The notes under the pieces: model-generated
Databases searched by the model: none
What the model was told of the DNA's origin: nothing
What the model saw: the letters and a program-made list of their open reading frames with translations, nothing else
Shown here: positions 14,252 to 19,251 of the stretch, one piece after another
Layout: each line of letters begins with the position of its first letter
Position numbering within the stretch: position 1 is the stretch's first letter
Assembly: GCA_041591915.1 (NCBI GenBank)
Contig: JBFHRB010000030.1
Span: forward strand, 1 to 19,251
Source: JBFHRB01 sp041591915
GTDB lineage: Bacteria > Actinomycetota > Nitriliruptoria > Nitriliruptorales > Nitriliruptoraceae
Length of the DNA stretch: 19,251 bases
Direction of reading: 5' to 3'
Position numbers and translations under genes: made by a program

Positions 14252-15639
14252 GCCTGCGTACGCGGGTCACGCTCGCGACGGTCATCCCGGCGCTGGCGGC
14301 CGTGGTCCTCGTGGCGCTGGTCGGAACGGTGCTCGCCACGCAGTTCCTCGAGCGCAGTGCCCGCTCGGAGATCGCCCGACAGGCGGAGCTCGCCTCCGAG
14401 GCCGTCGCCACGCTGGCGCGGTCGCGCGACGTGCCACGCACCGACGCCGGGGAGCGGCAGGCGATCCAGCGGTTCGTCGCGGCGTTCCTCGAGCGCAGCG
14501 ACATGCAGGGCTTCAGCCCGAACCTGCGCGACGTGCCCGCGGAGCTGCGCGACGTCCTGGGTGCCGCAAGGCTGCGGGCACTCGAGGCGGGGGAGACCGT
14601 GCAGGGCTTCACCGAGCTCGAGGGTCGGCGCGTCGCCTTCGCGGTCGTGCCGGGCCCGCCGCCGGTCTTCGCGTTCCGGCCCGTCGCGTCGTTGCGTGAG
14701 GCGGCACGCGAGGTCGGGCGCCTGTTGCTGTTGGCCGGCCTCATCGGCGTCGGCGTCGCCGGCCTCATCGGCTTCTGGCTCGGCGGGAGGTTCACCCGCC
14801 CCATCAACCGGGTCGGCGGGACGGTCGCGGCCGTGGCAGGGGGCCGTCTCGACCACCGGGTCCCACCGGACGTGACGGGTCGGAAGGACGAGATCGGCGA
14901 GCTCGGGCGGGGCGTGGACGCGATGGCAGCGGCCATCGCCGCCGGTCGGGACCAGCAGCGTGGGTTCTTCCGCGCCGTGGCACACGAGCTGCGAACCCCG
15001 CTGACGAACATCCAGGGCTACGCCGAGGGTCTGCTGGACGGTCGCTTCGCCGACGACGCTCACGACGATGCGGTCGGCGTGATCCACGAGGAGTCGGTCC
15101 GGCTCTCGCGCCTCGTCGGCGACGTGATGACGCTCGCTCAGCTCGACGCGGGTGCGTTCGACATCCTGCCGACCGCCGGCGATGCGGCGCCCATCGTCGA
15201 GGCGACCGTGTCGGCCGCGCAGGAGGTGGCCGGATCGGCGGGCATCGACCTGCGTGCCGAGGCGCTGCCGACACCGGTCACGGCCGACCCCGATCGGGTC
15301 CGCCAGATCCTCGACAACCTCGTCGCCAATGCCCTGCGGGTCACGCCTGCCAGCGGTTGGGTCGAGGTGTCGTGTCGCCCGGAGCCCGGGATGGCCGTCC
15401 TGTCGGTGGCGGACTCCGGGCCCGGCCTCGAGCCGGAGGACGTCCCCAACGCCTTCGACCGCTACTACCTGTGGCGCCGGTATCGCGGGGTCCGCGAGGT
15501 CGGCACCGGCCTCGGCCTCGCGATCGTGGCGGAGCTCGCCGACCGCATGGGCGGCCGCGTCGAGGTCGACCCCGGCGGCCAGACAACCGGTCGGGGCGCG
15601 ACGTTCACGGTCCGCCTTCCCGCGACCCCGACCCTGTAG
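14248..15639 (+). CDS. HAMP-domain sensor histidine kinase
   Basis: A 463-residue partner of the upstream regulator. The first membrane span is at about residues 8-30, an extracytoplasmic sensor region of about 125 residues follows, and the second span is at about 159-182 (LLLLAGLIGVGVAGLIGFW). HAMP covers about 182-235. HisKA has phosphoacceptor His246 in AHELRTPLTNIQGY. HATPase_c covers about 345-460, with N-box NLVANALRVTP, DSGPGLE and GTGLGLAIVAELA. This is the usual BaeS-like layout. The start is GTG overlapping the regulator stop. The signal is unknown; the sensor region shows no named domain that I recognise. Confidence 0.94.
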   Translation: MSLRTRVTLATVIPALAAVVLVALVGTVLATQFLERSARSEIARQAELASEAVATLARSRDVPRTDAGERQAIQRFVAAFLERSDMQGFSPNLRDVPAELRDVLGAARLRALEAGETVQGFTELEGRRVAFAVVPGPPPVFAFRPVASLREAAREVGRLLLLAGLIGVGVAGLIGFWLGGRFTRPINRVGGTVAAVAGGRLDHRVPPDVTGRKDEIGELGRGVDAMAAAIAAGRDQQRGFFRAVAHELRTPLTNIQGYAEGLLDGRFADDAHDDAVGVIHEESVRLSRLVGDVMTLAQLDAGAFDILPTAGDAAPIVEATVSAAQEVAGSAGIDLRAEALPTPVTADPDRVRQILDNLVANALRVTPASGWVEVSCRPEPGMAVLSVADSGPGLEPEDVPNAFDRYYLWRRYRGVREVGTGLGLAIVAELADRMGGRVEVDPGGQTTGRGATFTVRLPATPTL

Positions 15640-15651
15640 GACGGGGCCTCG

Positions 15652-15657
15652 TAGGCT
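15652..15657 (+). promoter_or_regulatory. Candidate -10 box (TAGGCT) of the leaderless M28 peptidase gene
   Basis: TAGGCT ends seven bases before ATG 15665, in a 25-base gap after the kinase stop. As at 10936 and 13515, transcription should start at the start codon. This would let the lipoprotein be expressed independently of the two-component pair. Confidence 0.5.
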
Positions 15658-15664
15658 CTCGGTG

Positions 15665-16693
15665 ATGAGGCTCAGGTCCGCCGTGGGTGCGGTGTCCGGC
15701 ACGCTGGCGGTGGCGCTGGCGCTCGGAGCGTGCTCGTCGACGGCCTCGGACCAGCTGATCGAGGCACCGCCGGGCCTCGTGGGCGATGTCCTCGACGGCT
15801 CGCCCTCGCCGAGCCCGTCTCCCTCGCCGAGCCCGTCGCCCTCACCGAGCCCCTCGCCCTCGCCGAGCCCGACGGCCGTCGTCGGGGCGTTCGACGGCGA
15901 ACGGGCCCACGCCCTCGCCGTCGAGCTGACGATCGACATCGGGGTCCGCGACGCCGGGTCCGAGGGGGACCTGCGTGCGCGCAGCTGGTGGGCACGGCAC
16001 CTGCAGGAGGCCGGCTGGACGACGGTGGCGGAGGACTTCCCGCTCCCACAGGGCGGCACGACGGCCAACGTCGTGGCGTGGCTCGGGCCGGACGACCCCC
16101 GTGAGGGACCGCACGTCGTCGTCGGCGGCCATCTGGACACGGTGGCGGGCTCGCCCGGCGCGAACGACAACGCGACCGGCGTCGCGGCACTCGTCGTCGT
16201 CGCCGAGGAGCTCGCGGACGAGCTCAGGCTCGAGCCACCCGAGCTCCCGCTGGTGCTCGTGGCCTTCGGTGCCGAGGAGTTCCAGCCCTCCGAACCCCGC
16301 GAGCACCACCTCGGCTCCGAGCTGTACGCCGGGGCCCACCGCGAGCAGGTCGTGGCGATGCTCAGCGTGGACATGATCGGCATCGGGCCCCGGACCTGCA
16401 TCTGCTGGCTGCGCGACACGACGTCCAGCCTGGGGGAGCAGCTCCGTGCACTGTCGCGCGAGATCGGCCACGGCGAGAGCTTCGCGCTCCTGCCCCGCGG
16501 CGACATCTCCGACCACGGACCGTTCGCGCGACGGGGCATCCCGGCGGCGTTCCTGTGGACGTTCGTGTCCGAGGGCTACCACTCCCCGGCCGACACCCCG
16601 GAGAAGTTGCAGGTCGAGCCCCTGCAGAGGGCCGGCGACCTGCTGCTCGCGTGGCTGCGCGGCGATGCGCTCACCGTCGACGGCGGGTCGTAG
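15665..16693 (+). CDS. M28-family metallopeptidase lipoprotein
   Basis: A 342-residue exported zinc peptidase, probably an aminopeptidase. It opens with a lipoprotein signal peptide with lipobox LGAC (Cys23), then an SP-dipeptide linker (residues 46-69), then the peptidase. The two-zinc site is complete: His156 and Asp158 (GGHLDTVAGSPG), Asp168 (GANDNATG), Glu204/Glu205 (FGAEE), Asp236 (SVDMIG) and His306 (GYHSPADTPEKL). It would act on peptides outside the membrane, held away from it by the linker. The frame is open far upstream inside the kinase gene, but only ATG 15665 gives the signal peptide. Its TAG stop is the first half of the next candidate -10. Substrate unknown. Confidence 0.92.
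   Translation: MRLRSAVGAVSGTLAVALALGACSSTASDQLIEAPPGLVGDVLDGSPSPSPSPSPSPSPSPSPSPSPSPTAVVGAFDGERAHALAVELTIDIGVRDAGSEGDLRARSWWARHLQEAGWTTVAEDFPLPQGGTTANVVAWLGPDDPREGPHVVVGGHLDTVAGSPGANDNATGVAALVVVAEELADELRLEPPELPLVLVAFGAEEFQPSEPREHHLGSELYAGAHREQVVAMLSVDMIGIGPRTCICWLRDTTSSLGEQLRALSREIGHGESFALLPRGDISDHGPFARRGIPAAFLWTFVSEGYHSPADTPEKLQVEPLQRAGDLLLAWLRGDALTVDGGS
15800..15871 (+). repeat. Ser-Pro dipeptide linker, 12 tandem SP units
   Basis: Seventy-two bases encode 12 consecutive Ser-Pro pairs between the lipobox region and the catalytic domain. Mixed tcg, tcc, agc and ccg, ccc codons give an imperfect 12-base DNA period. The same SP motif dominates the stalk of the protein at 10950-11579. It is likely a rigid cell-wall spacer. 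Confidence 0.85.
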
Positions 16694-16696
16694 ACT
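16691..16696 (+). promoter_or_regulatory. Candidate -10 box (TAGACT) before trpC, overlapping a stop codon
   Basis: TAGACT includes the TAG stop of the M28 gene and lies 28 bases before the proposed trpC start, a leadered arrangement like the one before hisI. Prediction from motif and position. Confidence 0.4.
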
Positions 16697-16713
16697 CGGG
16701 CGCCCCGTACCGC

Positions 16714-16717
16714 GGAG
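16714..16717 (+). promoter_or_regulatory. Ribosome binding site supporting an ATC start for trpC
   Basis: GGAG lies seven bases before the ATC at 16725, the ideal spacing for a Shine-Dalgarno. No ATG, GTG or TTG in the trpC frame is placed to use it. Confidence 0.55.
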
Positions 16718-16724
16718 CGACGGC

Positions 16725-17516
16725 ATCCCCACCTACCTGGACGACCTCCTCGACGGCGCGCGCCGGCGCGTCGAGCAGGCACGTGCGGTGGAGCCGCTCG
16801 ACGCCCTCCGTGACCGCGCCCGCCAGGTGGCAGCCGCGCCATCCTTCTACGACGCGCTCGCCCGGCCCGGCGTCGCGGTCATCGCCGAGGTGAAGCGCGC
16901 CTCCCCGTCGAAGGGCGATCTCGCGCCCGGCATCGACGCCGCGACGCAGGCCAAGCGGTACGTCGAGGGAGGCGCCGCTGCGGTCTCGGTGCTGACCGAG
17001 CCCGAGCGATTCAAGGGCTCGCTCGACGACCTGGCCGCCGTCGCGACGTTGGGTACACCGGCGTTGCGCAAGGACTTCCTGGTCGACCCGTACCAGGTGT
17101 GGGAGGCCCGCGCGGCCGGTGCATCGGCGGCGCTGCTGATCGTGGCCGCGTTGCGACGCGACGACCTCGTCGCGCTCGTTGGCGAGATGCAGGACGCCGG
17201 CGTCGAGCCGCTGGTCGAGGTGCACGACGAGGCCGAGGCCAAGGCGGCGATCAGCAGCGGCGCCCGCATCATCGGCGTCAACGCTCGCGACCTGCGGACC
17301 TTCGAGATCCACCGCGACGCCTTCGAGCGCATCCGACCGAAGCTGCCCGATGGTGTCCTGGCGATCGCCGAGAGCGGCATCCGGGGCCCCGACGACGTTC
17401 GAACGGCGAAGGCGCAGGGCGCGGACGCCGTCCTCGTCGGGGAGACCGTGGTCCTGAGCGACGACCCCACCGCGATGGTGCGCAGCCTCGTCGAGGCCGG
17501 CGCCGCCAGCCACTGA
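16725..17516 (+). CDS. trpC: Indole-3-glycerol phosphate synthase, apparent ATC start
   Basis: A TIM-barrel enzyme of 263 residues that closes CdRP to indole-3-glycerol phosphate. Family motifs are VIAEVKRASPSKGD (Glu55, Lys57), LRKDFLVDPYQV, PLVEVHDE, IGVNARDL and AESGI. A normal TrpC starts with a TYLDxLL-type segment. Here the codons before it are agc gac ggc atc ccc acc tac, with no ATG, GTG or TTG in frame. ATC at 16725 gives IPTYLDDLL, with GGAG seven bases upstream. CTG at 16737 is a less likely choice. The frame runs open upstream through the M28 gene only by chance. No TrpF domain is fused. trpB follows after 20 bases. Confidence 0.92.
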   Translation: MPTYLDDLLDGARRRVEQARAVEPLDALRDRARQVAAAPSFYDALARPGVAVIAEVKRASPSKGDLAPGIDAATQAKRYVEGGAAAVSVLTEPERFKGSLDDLAAVATLGTPALRKDFLVDPYQVWEARAAGASAALLIVAALRRDDLVALVGEMQDAGVEPLVEVHDEAEAKAAISSGARIIGVNARDLRTFEIHRDAFERIRPKLPDGVLAIAESGIRGPDDVRTAKAQGADAVLVGETVVLSDDPTAMVRSLVEAGAASH

Positions 17517-17526
17517 CCCCACGTCC

Positions 17527-17531
17527 GGAGG
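17527..17531 (+). promoter_or_regulatory. Ribosome binding site deciding the trpB start
   Basis: GGAGG five bases before GTG 17537 fixes the trpB start; the frame is open for more than 400 bases upstream inside trpC. Confidence 0.8.
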
Positions 17532-17536
17532 AAGCC

Positions 17537-18805
17537 GTGACGACCCTGCCGAACAACCCGCTGCAGACCGCGCGCGGCTACTGGGGCGCGTTCGGCGGCC
17601 AGTTCATCCCCGAGGCGCTGTCGGGTGCTGTCGCCGAGCTCGAGGAGGCGTGGAACCAGGCCCAGGACGACCCCTCGTTCGAGGCGGAGCTCGACCGCCT
17701 CCGCAAGGAGTACGGCGGCCGTCCCACGCCCGTGTACACGGCGTCGCGCCTCAGCGAGGAGCTCGGCTTCACCGTGCACCTCAAGCGCGAGGACCTCGCC
17801 CACACCGGCAGCCACAAGCTCAACAACGTCGTCGGCCAGGCGCTGCTCGCCAAGCGCATGGGCAAGCCCCGCCTCATCGCCGAGACGGGCGCCGGCCAGC
17901 ACGGTGTCGCGACCGCAACGGCTGCCGCCCTGTTCGGCCTGGAGTGCGTCGTCTACATGGGTGCGGAGGACTGTCGGCGCCAGCGGCTGAACGTGATCCG
18001 CATGCGCCTCCTCGGCGCCGAGGTCGTGCCCGTCGAGAGTGGCACGAAGACGCTGAAGGACGCCATCAACGAGGCGCTGCGTGACTGGGTCACCAACGTC
18101 GAGACGACCCACTACCTGATCGGGTCGGCCATGGGCCCGCACCCGTTCCCGCTCATCGTGCGCGAGCTCCAGAAGGTCATCTCGCTCGAGTCGACGGAGC
18201 AGATGCAGGGGCTGATCGGGCGCCTGCCGGATGCCGTCATCGCCTGCGTCGGGGGCGGGTCCAACGCGATCGGGTCGTTCGCCAACTACATCGACCATCC
18301 CGAGGTGCAGCTCATCGGGGTCGAGGCCGCGGGCGAGGGGCTCGGCACGGGCCACACGGCGGCGACCATCAACGAGGGCCGCGAGGCCGTGCTGCACGGC
18401 GCGCGGTCGCTCGCGCTCGTCGACGACGACGGGCAGGTCCTGCCGGCGCACTCCGTGTCCGCCGGGCTCGACTACCCGGGCGTCGGCCCCGAGCACGCCC
18501 ACCTCGCCGACACCGGGCGGGCCGTCTACGTCGCCGCCACGGACACCGAGGCCCTCGAGGGCTTCCGCAGGCTCTGCGAGCTCGAGGGCATCATCCCGGC
18601 GCTGGAGCCGTCCCATGCGCTCGGCTGGCTCCTTGCGCACGGGCGCGACCACTTCCCAGCCGACGCGAAGGTGCTGGTCAACCTGTCCGGACGGGGCGAC
18701 AAGGACGTCGACGAGGTCGTCCGCGTCGCCGGCTGGGACGTCGGCGTCCCCACCGGCACCACCCCGCTGGGGGACGACTCCGAGGGAGACGACGATGGGC
18801 GCTGA
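17537..18805 (+). CDS. trpB: Tryptophan synthase beta chain
   Basis: A 422-residue PLP enzyme that condenses indole with serine. The Schiff-base Lys94 sits in HTGSHKLNNVVGQ. GYWGAFGGQFIPEAL, ETGAGQHGVATAT, GSAMGPHPFP, the phosphate-binding VGGGSNAIG and SAGLDYPGVGPEH are all typical of TrpB1, the form that works with TrpA. The C terminus carries a short acidic tail (about GDDSEGDDDGR). The start GTG is chosen by its strong ribosome site. It overlaps trpA by 11 bases, consistent with coupled synthesis of the two subunits. Confidence 0.97.
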   Translation: MTTLPNNPLQTARGYWGAFGGQFIPEALSGAVAELEEAWNQAQDDPSFEAELDRLRKEYGGRPTPVYTASRLSEELGFTVHLKREDLAHTGSHKLNNVVGQALLAKRMGKPRLIAETGAGQHGVATATAAALFGLECVVYMGAEDCRRQRLNVIRMRLLGAEVVPVESGTKTLKDAINEALRDWVTNVETTHYLIGSAMGPHPFPLIVRELQKVISLESTEQMQGLIGRLPDAVIACVGGGSNAIGSFANYIDHPEVQLIGVEAAGEGLGTGHTAATINEGREAVLHGARSLALVDDDGQVLPAHSVSAGLDYPGVGPEHAHLADTGRAVYVAATDTEALEGFRRLCELEGIIPALEPSHALGWLLAHGRDHFPADAKVLVNLSGRGDKDVDEVVRVAGWDVGVPTGTTPLGDDSEGDDDGR

Positions 18806-19251
18806 CCTCGACCTGACCGGGCGCGAGCGGATCGACGCGGCGTTCGCCCGATGCCGCGAACAGGGCCGGGCCGCCCTGATCATCTACCTGCCGGCCGGCT
18901 ACCCCGACATGGCCGGGTCACTGGCGTGCATGGAGGCCGCGGTCGAGGGAGGGGCGGACCTCATCGAGGTCGGCTTCCCCTACTCCGACCCGTTGATGGA
19001 CGGCCCGACCATCCAGGTCGCCAACCAGATCGCGTTGGACCAGGGCTTCGGCGTGGTCGATGACCTGGCGCTGAGCTCCCGGCTGACCTCGGCGATCGAC
19101 GTGCCGGCGGTCACGATGACCTACTACACGATCCCCGACGCCCGGGGGCTGGACTGGTTCGCCGAGTCGCTGGTCGGCGCGGGCCTGGCCGGTGCGATCC
19201 TGCCCGACCTGCCCGCCGAGGAGGCGGACGCCTGGCTGGCAGAGGCCGACC
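18795..19251 (+). CDS. trpA: Tryptophan synthase alpha chain (3' end cut by window)
   Basis: The ATG lies inside the trpB end; the frame runs open to the window edge for about 152 codons. TrpA cleaves indole-3-glycerol phosphate and channels indole to TrpB. The catalytic Glu is in LIEVGFPYSDPL and the catalytic Asp in DPLMDGPTIQ; LIIYLPAGYPD, VTMTYYTIPDARG and GAILPDLPAEEA fit the family. The loop after MTYY reads TIPDARG where most relatives have an NP motif, a mild variation. About the last 100 residues lie outside the window. Confidence 0.95.
   Translation, partial: MGADLDLTGRERIDAAFARCREQGRAALIIYLPAGYPDMAGSLACMEAAVEGGADLIEVGFPYSDPLMDGPTIQVANQIALDQGFGVVDDLALSSRLTSAIDVPAVTMTYYTIPDARGLDWFAESLVGAGLAGAILPDLPAEEADAWLAEAD

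Noticed and set aside
15624..15645. CCCCG...CGGGG hairpin over the kinase stop as a terminator
   Set aside because: The stem is five base pairs with no T tract, and the next -10 follows at once. Too weak to call.
14206..16539. 777-codon minus-strand open frame opposite the HAMP kinase and the M28 gene
   Set aside because: Same cause: third-position G+C keeps the opposite strand open. The plus-strand genes have complete catalytic motifs.
16847..18883. 678-codon minus-strand open frame opposite trpC and trpB
   Set aside because: Antisense of two highly conserved enzymes, with no recognisable protein features.

Overview
This is a 19.3 kb stretch of very GC-rich chromosome (about 70% G+C by eye). 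GTG starts, 4-base GTGA overlaps, TANNNT-type -10 boxes placed directly before start codons, and a PriA-like HisA all suggest a free-living, prototrophic actinobacterium, possibly of a deep-branching class. I cannot name a genus. Coding density is nearly complete: no gap exceeds about 80 bases. I see no tRNA, rRNA, CRISPR array, transposase or other sign of a mobile element.

Layout. (1) 1-4677: a signalling cassette with the 3' part of a PAS histidine kinase, a subtilisin-like protease with no visible signal peptide and a tryptophan-rich pentapeptide tail, and a membrane-anchored GAF-PAS histidine kinase paralogous to the first. (2) 4725-10397: a tight histidine operon, hisD-hisC-hisB-hisH-hisA-hisF, ending in a translationally coupled DinB-like protein. 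(3) 10394-11579: a minus-strand LOG/TIGR00725-type gene that meets the DinB-like gene tail to tail in a shared CTAG, and a divergent Pro/Ser/Glu-rich surface protein with a perfect inverted repeat between them. (4) 11614-13448: hisI coupled to trpE. (5) 13529-16693: an OmpR-type response regulator with its HAMP kinase, then an M28 metallopeptidase lipoprotein. (6) 16725-19251: trpC, trpB and the 5' part of trpA.

How it fits together. The window carries most of histidine biosynthesis (hisG, hisE and the phosphatase are not here) and four tryptophan genes (trpE, C, B, A; no trpG, trpD or trpF). The HisA carries residues typical of PriA, which would fill the missing trpF step and link the two pathways. 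The trp genes are split by a sensor and cell-envelope module (two-component pair plus M28 lipoprotein). The protease flanked by two related kinases is the least explained part.

Regulatory signals readable from sequence: repeated TAGNNT/TACNNT hexamers that fall into two classes, either 7-8 bases before an ATG (leaderless genes) or 23-31 bases before a start (leadered genes); three tandem 11-base direct repeats before the response regulator; and a 7-5-7 inverted repeat in the divergent promoter region. Two genes, trpC and the LOG gene, have no ATG/GTG/TTG at the position family alignment would place the start, and both have an in-frame ATC there.
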